From SG8-41 sp035649495 (GTDB lineage: Bacteria; Pseudomonadota; Gammaproteobacteria; Burkholderiales; SG8-41): a stretch of 64,000 nucleotides of DNA. The DNA is taken from assembly GCA_035649495.1 (NCBI GenBank), contig DASRJL010000054.1, positions 23,675 to 87,674 on the forward strand, read 5' to 3'. Below, in pieces: positions 16,298 through 25,387 of this stretch. The notes under the pieces are model-generated. The model was not told where the DNA came from. It did no database searches and saw only the letters and a program-made list of their open reading frames with translations. The stretch's first letter is position 1. Each line of letters opens with the position of its first letter. Position numbers and translations under genes: made by a program.

Positions 16298-18400
16298 ATG
16301 TCGATATCCGTCGGGACGGTATGCTACGCCGCTGCTGCAGCGGCGTTTCTTTTTCTGTCAGTGCTGCTTGTAACGAGCTGGCGCGGCCGCCTCCCGGGCA
16401 TGATCCTCGCCGCGGGTAGCCTCGTCATGGTGCTGTGGGCGGCGGCCGCGGCGTATCTGGTCGGGCGACCCGGACATACCCTGCTCGCGGCGCACGTGCT
16501 CGAGATCCTGCGGAGCGCGATCTGGCTCGCGCTGCTCCTGGTGTTGCTCGGGTACTGCACCCGCAATCTGCAGCCGCTACGCATCGCCGCAGTCGGCATC
16601 GGGGCATTGTGCGCGGCGGCCCTCATCGCAACCTTCTATGCCGGCGGAGTGCTGCCGGACCGGTCGAGCGCGTTCGGCGTATACGCGCGCCTGGCGCTGG
16701 CGCTCTCCGGCCTCGTGCTGGTGGAGCAGCTCTACCGCAACGTCCAGCCGCAGCAGCGCTGGGGCATCAAGTTCCTGTGCCTGGGGCTGGGGGGCATCTT
16801 CGCCAGCGATTTCTACCTGTACTCGGACACGCTGCTGTTCCGCCGCGTGGATGACGACATCTGGGCGGCGCGCGGTGCGATCGACGCGCTTGTGGTGCCG
16901 TTCCTCGCGGTGGCGACCGCGCGCAACCCCACGCTGTCGCTCGACGTGACCATTTCCCGCCGGGTGGTGTTCCACTCCGCGGCGATGCTGGGCGCGGCGA
17001 CGTACCTGCTGGTGATGGCGCTTGCGGGCTACTACATCCGGTATTTCGGCGGCACGTGGGGCACCGTGCTGCAGTTGACGTTTCTGTTCGGCGCCGCGAT
17101 GCTGCTCGTCGCGATCATGTTCTCGGGTACTCTGCGCTCCCAGCTCCGAGTGTTCGTCAGCAAGAATTTCTTCAGCTACCGCTACGACTATCGCGAGGAA
17201 TGGCTGCGCTTTACCCGCAGGCTGTCGGAGGACGAGCTGGGAACCGACCTGCGCGGGCGCTCCATCCATGCGATCGCCGAGCTGGTCGACAGCCCGGGCG
17301 GCGCGCTGTGGCTCACGCCGGAAGCGGGCGCTTTCGAGCGGGTCGCGCACTGGAACATGCCTGCCGAGGCCGGGAGCGTGCCCGCCGGCAGTCCGTTCGC
17401 CCGGTTCCTGGAGAGTCGTCAGTGGGTGATCGACCTGGACGAGTACGCGCGGCAGCCCGAGCTGTACGAAGGCGCGGACATCCCGGAAGCGATACGCTCG
17501 ATACCGCAGGCGTGGATCGTGGTCCCGCTCATGCTCCACGAGCGGCTGCTCGGATTCGTGGTGCTCGCGCGCTCCCGCGGCCGGGTGAATCTCAACTGGG
17601 AAGTGAACGATCTGCTGAAGACTGCCGGCCAGCAGGCTGCGAGCTACCTCGCGCAGCTCGAAGCCGCGAGGGCGCTGCTGGTGGCGCGCCAGTTCGAGTC
17701 CTTCAATCGCATGTCCGCCTTCGTCGTCCACGATCTCAAGAATCTCGTGGCGCAGCTATCCCTCCTCTCGTCGAACGCGGTCCGGCACAAGCACGATCCC
17801 GCGTTCCAGGAGGACATGCTGGAAACGATCGCCCACTCGGTCGACAAGATGAGCCGGCTCCTGTTCCAGCTGCGCGGGGGCTACACCCTGGAGCCGCCCG
17901 CGCCGGTCGCGCTCGACGAGGTGCTGCACCAGGCGGTCGCCGCCCGCTCCAGCTCGCGACCCGCTCCCCGGCTGGAGGTTTGCGACGGCGTGGCGACCGT
18001 GGTCGCCCACCGCGTGCGGCTCGAGCGCGTGATCGGGCACTTGATCCAGAACGCCATCGAAGCGACGCCGACCGAAGGGAGTGTGGCGGTACGGCTTTTG
18101 CGGCAAAATAGCTCCGCCGTTATCGAGATTGCGGATACCGGGTGCGGGATGAGCGAGCAGTTCGTGCGCGACCGGTTGTTCAGGCCCTTCGAGTCGACCA
18201 AGGCCGCCGGGATGGGAATAGGCACTTACGAAACCGAGCAGTACGTGAAGGAGCTGGGCGGCAGGATAGAAGTGGAGAGCCGGGAAGCGAGGGGCACCGT
18301 CTTCCGCATCCGGCTGCCGCTGCACGTGCCCGTGCATGCGGAGCGCGGCAGCGCAGATGCCGGGGTGCGCGGGCACGACGAGGTGGGGGGGGCGGCTTGA
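16298..18400 (+). CDS. prsK: PEP-CTERM/EPS system sensor histidine kinase PrsK
   Basis: 700 residues. The N-terminal third holds about eight hydrophobic segments (to about residue 285). A GAF-like sensor region (about 310-460) follows, then an H-box with the phospho-acceptor His in VVHDLKN (near 477). The HATPase domain shows HLIQNAIEATP, IADTGCGMS, FRPFESTK and GMGIGTYETEQYVKELGG. The layout and adjacency to prsR match PrsK of betaproteobacterial PEP-CTERM systems. It likely senses an envelope or metabolic cue and phosphorylates PrsR. Its stop overlaps the prsR TTG start (TTGA). A 13-bp palindrome lies directly upstream; no sigma-54-like site was found there. Confidence 0.94.
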   Translation: MSISVGTVCYAAAAAAFLFLSVLLVTSWRGRLPGMILAAGSLVMVLWAAAAAYLVGRPGHTLLAAHVLEILRSAIWLALLLVLLGYCTRNLQPLRIAAVGIGALCAAALIATFYAGGVLPDRSSAFGVYARLALALSGLVLVEQLYRNVQPQQRWGIKFLCLGLGGIFASDFYLYSDTLLFRRVDDDIWAARGAIDALVVPFLAVATARNPTLSLDVTISRRVVFHSAAMLGAATYLLVMALAGYYIRYFGGTWGTVLQLTFLFGAAMLLVAIMFSGTLRSQLRVFVSKNFFSYRYDYREEWLRFTRRLSEDELGTDLRGRSIHAIAELVDSPGGALWLTPEAGAFERVAHWNMPAEAGSVPAGSPFARFLESRQWVIDLDEYARQPELYEGADIPEAIRSIPQAWIVVPLMLHERLLGFVVLARSRGRVNLNWEVNDLLKTAGQQAASYLAQLEAARALLVARQFESFNRMSAFVVHDLKNLVAQLSLLSSNAVRHKHDPAFQEDMLETIAHSVDKMSRLLFQLRGGYTLEPPAPVALDEVLHQAVAARSSSRPAPRLEVCDGVATVVAHRVRLERVIGHLIQNAIEATPTEGSVAVRLLRQNSSAVIEIADTGCGMSEQFVRDRLFRPFESTKAAGMGIGTYETEQYVKELGGRIEVESREARGTVFRIRLPLHVPVHAERGSADAGVRGHDEVGGAA

Positions 18401-19773
18401 GCAAGGACGGAAAGGTGCTCCTGATCGTCGAGGACGATCCCGGGCTGCAGAAGCAGATGCGCTGGAGCTTCGACGCGCACGAGACGCTGGTCGCGGGCGA
18501 CCGCGAAAGCGCGCTCGCGTTGCTGCGCCGGCACGAGCCGCCGGTCGTCACGCTCGATCTGGGTCTGCCGCCGGACGCGGACGGCGCGTCGGAAGGCCTT
18601 GCCACGCTCGAGCAGATGCTCGCACTGGTTCCCGACACCAAGGTGATCGTGGTGACCGGCAACCAGGACCGGGCCAACGCGGTGAGAGCGGTCGGCCTGG
18701 GCGCCTACGATTTCTACCAGAAGCCGTTCGAGCCGCAGTTGCTGGGCCTCGTGGTGGAGCGGGCGTTTCGCCTGCACGCGCTGCAGCAGGAGAACCGCCA
18801 GTTGCGGCAATCCCAGGAATCCCCGTCGCTCGGCATCATCTCGCGCGACCCGGCGATGCTCAAGGTGTGCCGCAACGTGGAAAAGGTGGCGCCTTCGGAT
18901 GCCACCGTGCTGGTGGTCGGGGAGTCCGGCACCGGCAAGGAATTGCTGGCGAAGGGCCTGCATCAGCTCTCCCCGCGCGCGGCCAAGCGCTTCGTGGCCA
19001 TCAACTGCGCGGCCATACCCGAGAACCTCCTCGAGTCGGAGCTCTTTGGCTACGAAAAAGGGGCGTTCACCGGAGCGACGAAACAGACCAGGGGCAAGAT
19101 CGAGTTCGCCGACGGCGGGACGTTCTTCCTCGACGAAGTGGGAGACCTCTCGCTGCCCCTGCAGGCGAAGCTCCTGCGCTTTCTGCAGGAGCGCGTGCTC
19201 GAGCGCGTCGGCGGGCGCGAGGAGATCGCAGTGGACGTGCGCATCGTGTGCGCGACCCATCGGAACCTGAAGGCACTGATCGTGGAGGGCCGGTTCCGGG
19301 AAGACCTCTATTACCGCCTGAGCGAGATCGTGGTCGCCATTCCGCCGCTGCGCGAGCGTCCGGGCGACGCGACGCTGCTCGCGCACGCGTTCGTGCGCAA
19401 GTTCGGCGAACAGGAAGGGCGGCAGCTGCTCGGCTTCAAGCAGGACGCGCTCGACGCCATCGAAGCCTATTCGTGGCCGGGCAACGTGAGGGAGATGGAG
19501 AATTTCGTCAAGCGCGCCGTGATCATGTCGGAAGGCGCCCAGATCACCGCCGCCGACCTCGGGCTGGCCGCGCCCACCGGCACGCCGGAGCCCGTCAACC
19601 TGCGCGAGGTGCGCGACGAGGCGGAGCGCAAGGCGATCCTGAGAGTGCTCTCCCGCGTGGACGGCAACGTGGCCGACGCGGCGCAACTGCTCGGCGTGAG
19701 CCGGCCGACGCTCTACAACCTCATCAACCGCTACGGATTGAAGCAACCCGGCTCGCTCAAGCCCGAAGAATAG
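18397..19773 (+). CDS. prsR: PEP-CTERM/EPS system sigma-54-dependent response regulator PrsR
   Basis: 458 residues from TTG 18397, chosen because it overlaps the prsK stop as TTGA, follows a purine-rich GAGGTGGGG site, and gives the expected LSKDGKVLLIVEDD start. The receiver domain (about 1-125) has the phospho-acceptor Asp in TLDLGLPPDADG. The AAA+ RpoN-contact domain has Walker A GESGTGKE (near 175) and the sigma-54 loop GAFTGA (near 223). A Fis-type helix-turn-helix (NVADAAQLLGVSRPTLYNLI) ends the protein. It should activate RpoN promoters such as the eight candidates in this window. A Rho-independent terminator follows 7 bases after the stop. Confidence 0.95.
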   Translation: MSKDGKVLLIVEDDPGLQKQMRWSFDAHETLVAGDRESALALLRRHEPPVVTLDLGLPPDADGASEGLATLEQMLALVPDTKVIVVTGNQDRANAVRAVGLGAYDFYQKPFEPQLLGLVVERAFRLHALQQENRQLRQSQESPSLGIISRDPAMLKVCRNVEKVAPSDATVLVVGESGTGKELLAKGLHQLSPRAAKRFVAINCAAIPENLLESELFGYEKGAFTGATKQTRGKIEFADGGTFFLDEVGDLSLPLQAKLLRFLQERVLERVGGREEIAVDVRIVCATHRNLKALIVEGRFREDLYYRLSEIVVAIPPLRERPGDATLLAHAFVRKFGEQEGRQLLGFKQDALDAIEAYSWPGNVREMENFVKRAVIMSEGAQITAADLGLAAPTGTPEPVNLREVRDEAERKAILRVLSRVDGNVADAAQLLGVSRPTLYNLINRYGLKQPGSLKPEE

Positions 19774-20064
19774 CGAACAAAAAAGGCACGGCCCCTGGCC
19801 GTGCCTTTTGTCCGAACGATCGCCGGATAGCGCTGGCTGCCTGCGCCCGTGCTGCGCGCCGCCGGCCGCCGACTACCAGCCCGAAGAGCCCGAGGCCCGG
19901 CAGCGCCACGGTGACAGGTTCCGGCACTTTCACGGCGCTGGTGGCGGTGATCGCAGGCTCTCCACGGTATCGCATGCCGCAAGCCCGACCGGGATGGCGG
20001 CAGCCGGCACCGTGCAGGCGAAGCTGCGGACAACCCGCAAGACTGTGGACCAGCTCACGTTCAT
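19757..20064 (-). pseudogene. Decayed PEP-CTERM protein gene (signal peptide and sorting signal in different frames)
   Basis: In one minus-strand frame from ATG 20064, a signal-peptide-like start (MNVSWSTVLRVVRSFACTVP) runs to a stop near 19930. In a second frame, positions about 19975-19860 encode SAVKVPEPVTVALPGLGLFG and then GRRRAARAQ, a clear PEP-CTERM sorting signal with its VPEP motif, hydrophobic helix and Arg cluster. The two parts would join after a frameshift with almost no mature domain between. The second frame then reads about 25 further residues through the prsR terminator. This looks like a remnant of a surface protein gene after internal deletion and frameshift. A very short functional protein needing a frameshift is less likely. 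Confidence 0.7.
19781..19809 (+). terminator. Rho-independent terminator of prsK-prsR
   Basis: A 12-bp perfect stem (AAAAGGCACGGC at 19781-19792 with its complement at 19798-19809) and a 5-base loop. The arm ends in TTTT on the plus strand and AAAA precedes it, so it can work in both directions. Confidence 0.9.
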
Positions 20065-20216
20065 AAGATTGACCCGGGAGCCCCTTATAGTTATGCGCGT
20101 CGTCTCATAGAGGGGGCTGGCATGGCAAGTTGCGTGCCATGAGCCATGAGCCAGGGTGCCAAGGTCCGAAAGCGGTGTTAAGTCACGGAATCGAGCGGAA
20201 AGAAAGACCCCGAAGG

Positions 20217-20232
20217 CTGGCCCGGAACTTGC
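20217..20232 (+). promoter_or_regulatory. Putative sigma-54 promoter of small protein gene 1
   Basis: CTGGCCCGGAACTTGC with GG at 20219-20220 and GC at 20231-20232, exact 10-base spacing. The predicted start near 20243 leaves a 27-base leader before the ATG at 20270. It is nearly identical to the site before the paralog at 49 kb. Confidence 0.85.
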
Positions 20233-20269
20233 TGCAAGTGAACGCGCAGGCAAATCACGGGATGAGCAA

Positions 20270-20527
20270 ATGAAAGTTCAACTATCCACGGAAAGATCGA
20301 AGCAACTGGCAGAGCAGCACGGGTGGTCTCTGGCCTACGCGCAAGGCAGTGTAGACGGTGAAACCTCCCGCCGGCTCGGCAAAACACCCGCGCTGCACGC
20401 GCTGGTCGGGATAGATGAGTATTCCCTTGGTTTTCGCGCCGGCTATTTCGAGCGCCAGAATCTCGACGCTCGCGTCGGACGACCGGAAACCCCGGCCAGA
20501 GTCGTCGGCCAGATCGGGGCGGGTTGA
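20270..20527 (+). CDS. Small uncharacterised protein, copy 1 (GFRAGYFER family)
   Basis: 85 residues, function unknown. Its core GWSLAYAQGSVDGE, then TSRRLGKTP and DEYSLGFRAGYFERQ, is shared with the 74-residue protein at 49303-49527. The fixed pattern is GWSLAxAxGxVDGExxRRxGKxP plus DEYSxGFRAGYFER. No signal peptide, membrane segment or cysteine motif is visible, so it is probably cytoplasmic and basic-acidic in character. The ATG follows GGGATGAG. It has its own sigma-54-like promoter and lies 358 bases upstream of prsT on the same strand. Because the paralog is also beside a prsT copy with the same promoter, a role linked to the PrsR regulon is inferred. Confidence 0.85.
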   Translation: MKVQLSTERSKQLAEQHGWSLAYAQGSVDGETSRRLGKTPALHALVGIDEYSLGFRAGYFERQNLDARVGRPETPARVVGQIGAG

Positions 20528-20885
20528 TCCGCGGCAATCCTCGGCCCGTACCGGGCGCCTTGCAGGCAATGGTGTAGGAATATCGACGGTAACGTCGAGC
20601 GGACGACGTTTCGGCATTTGTTCACAGAGTTTCGCTGGAAATATCCTTCGCGCTTTTTCCGTTCCATCGAGCCGGCCTGGTTGCCGTCGATCAGGCGTCC
20701 GGCACGCTCGGAAGTCCGTGCCCGCGCCAGTTCTACCACGAGCCCAGCGTCCGGAACCGCACCTGCTTCATGACCGGGGTTTCCCCGGGTTCGAGCGGCA
20801 TCCGCCCTGTACGCGGGTTTGCTAAACTTCATTCCCGGGCCAGTTTGGGGGGTTGCCCGTTTTCTCAAGCAGGTTGGATAGCCGT
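20528..20885 (+). other. Intergenic region upstream of prsT
   Basis: 358 bases without a credible gene on either strand. No RpoN-like GG-N10-GC with TTGC was found, so the promoter of prsT is not identified. A short CGGGG/CCCCG inverted repeat occurs near 20777. Confidence 0.5.
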
Positions 20886-23681
20886 ATGATGAAATCCCGG
20901 CCGGCGCCTGGCCGCGCCATCCGCATCGCAGGGCTGTGCCTGACCGCTTTCCTTGCCGGAGGCTGCAAGGAAAAGGCGCCGGCGATCGAGCAGGTGCTGG
21001 TCCAGGCGGAGCAGGAGCGTGCCAAGGGCAGGCACGAGGCCGCCATCATCCGTCTCAAGAACGTGGTGCAGAAAGCGCCGGAGCATGCCGAGGCGCGCTA
21101 CCGGCTGGGCCTGGCGTACCTCGATACTGCGGACTATGCGTCGGCGGAGAAAGAGCTGCGCCGGGCGCTGGAGTTGCGCTACGACCCCGTGCGGGTCACC
21201 GTTCCGCTCGCCAGGGCGTTGATCGGGATGGGGGAATTCCAGAAGGCTTACGACCAGATCAAGGCCCCGGCCGGGGCAGACGCCAGGATGGAGGCCGAGA
21301 TCCTCGGTCTCCGGGGAATGGCGGCCGTCGCGTTGCGGCGCGACACGGAGGCGCGCGAGCTGTTCGAGCAGGCGCTCGCGAAGCAACCCGGCCTCCCCGA
21401 TGCCCTCCTCGGCCAGGCGCGACTTGCCATGGGTGAGAAGAAACTGGATGCAGCGGCTGCCTTGATAGAGCGCGCCATTGCGGCCGCTCCGCGCAGCGTC
21501 GAAGCCTGGCTCATGAAAGGAGATCTCAACCGGGTCCTGGGGAAAGGGGATCCGGCTGCGGACTACCGCAAGGTCCTGGAGCTGAGCCCGGCCAACGTGC
21601 CGGCGCGGCTCAACCTGATTTCACTGGAACTGGCCGCGAACAACCTCCATGCGGCGGAAAAGCTGCTCGCCGAGGCGCGCAAGCTCGCACCCCGGAATAC
21701 CCTGGTCAAGTACATGGAAGCGCTCGTCGAGTTCCGCAAGAAGAACCATCCCGCGGCTCGTGAGGCGGTGTTGCAGGTGCTCAAGGTGGCGCCCAACCAC
21801 CAGCCCGCCGTGGTGCTCGCCGGTGCGATCGAGTACGCGCTGGGCTCGCACGTCCAGGCCCAGACCTATCTCACGCGCGCCGTCGAGCGCGCGCCCGGCA
21901 ATCTCTACGCCCGGCGGCTGCTCGTTTCCTCGCTCGCGAAATCCGGGCAGACGCAGCGCGCGCTCGAAATGCTGGCGCCGGGGCTCGCACAGGCGCCCGA
22001 CGACCCCGTTCTGCTGGGCATGGCCGGAGAGCTGGCCATGCAGGGCAACGATTTCGCGAAGGCGCGCCAGTACTTCGAGAAGGCCGCGAAGCTGGATCCC
22101 AAGAGCGTTGGCGCGCGCACCGGGCTCGCGGTCAGTCGCCTGGCGTCCGGAGACGCGGACAGCGGGCTTGCCGATCTGGAGGCCGCGACGCAGCTCGATT
22201 CCGGCAAGCATCACGCGGACGTCCTGTTGATTGCCACGCACCTCCAGCAGTCCCGCTACGACCAGGCGTTGAAGGCGAGCCAGTCGCTGGAAAAGAAGCA
22301 GCCCAATAATCCGCTGACCTACAACCTCAAGGCCGCCGCGTACCTCGGCAAGAAGGACGTCAAATCGGCCCGCCGGGAGCTGGAACGCGCCCTCGAGCTG
22401 CAGCCGGCCTATCTGCCTGCCGCGCTGAATCTCGCGCAGCTCGACCTTCAGGACAAGAATCCAAAGGAGGCGCGCCGCCGGCTCGAAGCGATAGTGGAAA
22501 GAGAACCGAACAACGCGCAGGGGCTGCTCGCCCTTGCCAGCCTCGGGCCCCGTCTGGGCGCCTCCTCGAAGGAGCAAGTGCAATGGCTGGAGCGCGCCGT
22601 GCGCGCGAGTCCCGGCACGGCGCAGCCCAGGCTGATGCTGGCGCGTTTCCACCTCCAGGCCGGAGAGCCGAAAAAGGCGCTGGAGGTCGCGCAACAGGCT
22701 GGGGCGGCCAGCCCGGACAACCCGGAAGTGCTCGAAGCGCTGGGGTCGATACAGCTCGCTGCGGGAGAAAGGCACCAGGCCCTCGCCACCTACACGAAGC
22801 TCGTGGGCGTGCAGCCGAAGTCGCCCGCCGCGCTCTTTCGTCTCGCCACGGCCCAGTCGGCCAATGCGGATGCCGCGGGCGCAACCGGTTCGCTGCGCAA
22901 GGCGCTCGCGCTCAAGCCCGATTTCGCCGAGGCGCAGGCGTTTCTCGCCGAGCTGGAGACGCGGGCGGGCCGCTATGCCGAGGCGCTGGCGATCGCCCGC
23001 CAGCTCCAGAAGCAGGCGGCCAGATCGCCCCTGGGCCACGTTCTCGAGGGCGACGTGCTGATGGCGGACAAGAAATACCCGCAGGCGGTAAAGGTCTACG
23101 AGACGGCCTACGGCATGGCGAAGAGCGGGACCGTCGCGATGAAGCTGCACGCGGCGTACCGGGATGCGGGCAAGCCGGACGAAGGGGAAGCCCGTCTCGC
23201 CGACTGGCTAAAGGCATCACCCGATGATGTAGCCGTGCGGCTGTATTCCGCCGACGTCAGCCTGAAGGCCGGGCGCTACCGCAACGCGATCGAGCAATAC
23301 GAGTGGCTGCAGCAGAAGCAGCCGGAGAACATCGTGGTGCTGAACAACCTCGCGTGGGCCTATCAGCAGGTGAAGGACAAGCGGGCGCTGGAGACCGCCG
23401 AACGCGCCTACAAGCTCACGCCCGATAATCCGGCAGTGGCCGATACCCTGGGTTGGATCCTGGTCGAGCAGGGCAACGCAACGCGCGCCGTCCAGCTGCT
23501 GCAGAAGGCCGTCTCGGCCGCGCCCAAGGCTCCCTCGATTCGCTACCACCTCGCGCAGGCCTGGTTCAAGGCGGGCGACAAGGCGAAGGCCCGCGATGAG
23601 CTGGAAGGACTGCTGTCGGTGGGGACCAGGTTTCCGGAGGAGAAAGAAGCGTCGACTCTGCTCAGGCAATTGCGCCAGTAG
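20886..23681 (+). CDS. prsT: PEP-CTERM/EPS system TPR lipoprotein PrsT, copy 1
   Basis: 931 residues from ATG 20886, preceded by AGGTTGGA. A signal peptide ends in the lipobox LAGGC with Cys27 as the lipidation site. Most of the rest is an array of about 20 or more tetratricopeptide repeats, for example EHAEARYRLGLAYLDTADYA and the C-terminal VVLNNLAWAYQQVKD. Length and layout match the PrsT family (TIGR02917 as recalled), a lipoprotein of PEP-CTERM/exopolysaccharide loci thought to act as a periplasmic or outer-membrane scaffold. A paralog is at 46.3-49.1 kb. Convergent with the acyltransferase gene. Confidence 0.94.
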   Translation: MMKSRPAPGRAIRIAGLCLTAFLAGGCKEKAPAIEQVLVQAEQERAKGRHEAAIIRLKNVVQKAPEHAEARYRLGLAYLDTADYASAEKELRRALELRYDPVRVTVPLARALIGMGEFQKAYDQIKAPAGADARMEAEILGLRGMAAVALRRDTEARELFEQALAKQPGLPDALLGQARLAMGEKKLDAAAALIERAIAAAPRSVEAWLMKGDLNRVLGKGDPAADYRKVLELSPANVPARLNLISLELAANNLHAAEKLLAEARKLAPRNTLVKYMEALVEFRKKNHPAAREAVLQVLKVAPNHQPAVVLAGAIEYALGSHVQAQTYLTRAVERAPGNLYARRLLVSSLAKSGQTQRALEMLAPGLAQAPDDPVLLGMAGELAMQGNDFAKARQYFEKAAKLDPKSVGARTGLAVSRLASGDADSGLADLEAATQLDSGKHHADVLLIATHLQQSRYDQALKASQSLEKKQPNNPLTYNLKAAAYLGKKDVKSARRELERALELQPAYLPAALNLAQLDLQDKNPKEARRRLEAIVEREPNNAQGLLALASLGPRLGASSKEQVQWLERAVRASPGTAQPRLMLARFHLQAGEPKKALEVAQQAGAASPDNPEVLEALGSIQLAAGERHQALATYTKLVGVQPKSPAALFRLATAQSANADAAGATGSLRKALALKPDFAEAQAFLAELETRAGRYAEALAIARQLQKQAARSPLGHVLEGDVLMADKKYPQAVKVYETAYGMAKSGTVAMKLHAAYRDAGKPDEGEARLADWLKASPDDVAVRLYSADVSLKAGRYRNAIEQYEWLQQKQPENIVVLNNLAWAYQQVKDKRALETAERAYKLTPDNPAVADTLGWILVEQGNATRAVQLLQKAVSAAPKAPSIRYHLAQAWFKAGDKAKARDELEGLLSVGTRFPEEKEASTLLRQLRQ

Positions 23682-23751
23682 AGGCGCCGGGCTGACCGCG
23701 GGCTTCGCTTGCCCTCACAGGGCAACGGCGAGCGCGCCGCCGTTACGGGCA

Positions 23752-24528
23752 TTACACGACCCGCACCTTACGTTCTCGCGCCCGAGGAATAGAGCTGGGT
23801 TGCCCCCGCGCGATTTCCGCGGCGATGACGCGATAGAGGGGCCGGACTATGAAGCCCAGGTTTCCGATGGTCTCGGTCGCGCTCAGCATCGAAGGAAGAC
23901 GCTGGCCGCGATGCTCTATCGGGGCGCCGATCGTATCGATCTTGACGCCCAGTCTGCGCAGGTGCCTGACCAGACGCGCCTCCGTCAGGATGAACAGGGT
24001 ATCGATGCCGTTCACGCGCGCGAGCTCGATAGTGCCGAGGTAGAGACCGGCCAGAATGTAGGGAAAGCGCGGGCGGAACAGCGTATTGAAGCTCTGGATC
24101 AGCCCCGTCGCTGATTGTTCTTCGCCCTTCCGATTGCGGAACTTCCTCAGGACTGCAAGGCGCCCGAATTCGCCGATGACATCGCGCGGCAGCGCCGCCG
24201 AATCGACGATGGAGCGATCCAGGGTCGCGGCGCAGGCTTTCTCGAAAGGAAGCGGCTCATCGGGCGCTTCGGGGCGAGTCAGAACGAGACGCGTGCACCC
24301 CATGAATTCTCCGACTTTCGTGCTGCGTATGAGGAGGTGCAGCGAATGAGCGTCGTACTCGTCTTCCTCTCTCCCGCTCGGTCGAACGGGCTCCCACTTC
24401 AGCTCCTCGCAATAGACCTGATGCCGCAGGCGATATACCTCATCTTTCAGAGCGTCCGAATACGCCGGAACTATCTCGAAATGCTGCTCGAAAACTTTAC
24501 CGAGATTGAATATCTCCGGCAGAAACAT
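23752..24528 (-). CDS. PEP-CTERM/exosortase system-associated acyltransferase
   Basis: 258 residues of a GNAT fold related to autoinducer synthases. The N-terminal AYSDALKDEVYRLRHQVYCE and the central DVIGEFGRLAVLRKFRNR match the family noted beside exosortase systems (TIGR03694 as recalled). The substrate is unknown. LuxI-like relatives use acyl-carrier or acyl-CoA donors. It lies 50 bases downstream of the LolA-like gene on the same strand, so both are probably one transcript. The start ATG has no strong ribosome site. Confidence 0.9.
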   Translation of the reverse strand: MFLPEIFNLGKVFEQHFEIVPAYSDALKDEVYRLRHQVYCEELKWEPVRPSGREEDEYDAHSLHLLIRSTKVGEFMGCTRLVLTRPEAPDEPLPFEKACAATLDRSIVDSAALPRDVIGEFGRLAVLRKFRNRKGEEQSATGLIQSFNTLFRPRFPYILAGLYLGTIELARVNGIDTLFILTEARLVRHLRRLGVKIDTIGAPIEHRGQRLPSMLSATETIGNLGFIVRPLYRVIAAEIARGQPSSIPRARERKVRVV

Positions 24529-24578
24529 GCCGCACTTCCCCTTCCGGTATCGTGTCTGGCGCGGTTGCGATGCGGCCG

Positions 24579-25340
24579 CTACTGGAGTCTTTGCAGGTAG
24601 TCCTTGGTGAACATCCGGTCGGGGAGGTCGCGCAGCTTCATCTCCGAATACTCGAGCACGGATTCTTCGCCTTTGCGCAGCGCGTCCTCCATGATGAGGC
24701 GGGTTGGCCGCTGCTTTCCCAGCACGGTCTTGTAATTCTCATAGCGCGCCGTCTTCAGCAGTCGATTGGACAGGGAATAGAACTCCGCGCGGTGAGGCCA
24801 GAAATTGGATTGCTTTACCCAGTAGATAACCTTCTGGTAGGTTACACCGCGATCGACCGCGGTGAGCTCCAGCACGTGATACGGTTCACCGCCTATGGTG
24901 TCGGTGCGCACGATCTTCGGATTGTAGTCGCCGCTGAAGTTCGACCGCGCCAGATCGCCGTTGGCGACCTGGCCGGTGAGGCGTTGGGATAGCGCCAGAC
25001 GCACCGGCTGCGAGATGTTGGGCATGAATACCCACAGGTCGCGGCCCTTCATGAGCATGACCTGCCCGCGCTCCGAAGCGGGTTCGGTGATCTGCACGAC
25101 CGTGTTTTCATTGCCCTTGCTGAGGATGCGATACCTGCGAACCTCCGCCGCTTCACCCGTGGCCGCTGTTTCGATCTTTACATCGACCTGGAACCCCTCG
25201 CTCGGAAAGCGTATCTGATCCGACTTTTCCACTATACTTCTCGCAAGGTCGTCCTCGGCAGCTTCGGAGACCTGTGGAAACTGCCCGACGAGGGACAGCA
25301 GGCCCACGATCAACGTGCGCATCAAGAAATGTCTTCGCAT
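24579..25340 (-). CDS. LolA-like periplasmic outer-membrane lipoprotein-sorting protein
   Basis: 253 residues, signal peptide MRRHFLMRTLIVGLLSLVGQ (an internal ATG at 25322 is an alternative start). The mature part is a LolA/LppX-like half-barrel. Visible blocks are IRFPSEGFQVDVKIET, GKGRDLWVFMPNISQP-like segments and VIYWVKQSNFWPHRAEFYS, which suit the LolA-like family found with RND or ABC lipid exporters. It likely carries a hydrophobic molecule or lipoprotein across the periplasm. It is divergent, with a 47-base gap, from a LolD-like ATPase and lies in one operon with the acyltransferase. Confidence 0.88.
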   Translation of the reverse strand: MRRHFLMRTLIVGLLSLVGQFPQVSEAAEDDLARSIVEKSDQIRFPSEGFQVDVKIETAATGEAAEVRRYRILSKGNENTVVQITEPASERGQVMLMKGRDLWVFMPNISQPVRLALSQRLTGQVANGDLARSNFSGDYNPKIVRTDTIGGEPYHVLELTAVDRGVTYQKVIYWVKQSNFWPHRAEFYSLSNRLLKTARYENYKTVLGKQRPTRLIMEDALRKGEESVLEYSEMKLRDLPDRMFTKDYLQRLQ

Positions 25341-25387
25341 ATATGGCGATTGCGTATCGGAAGTAGGGGAGAAGGGAGAAGACGTGT

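Noticed and set aside
24532..24545. GG-N10-GC on the minus strand near the acyltransferase gene
   Set aside because: The predicted transcript start would fall inside the coding region and the -12 half reads AAGTGC, far from TTGC.
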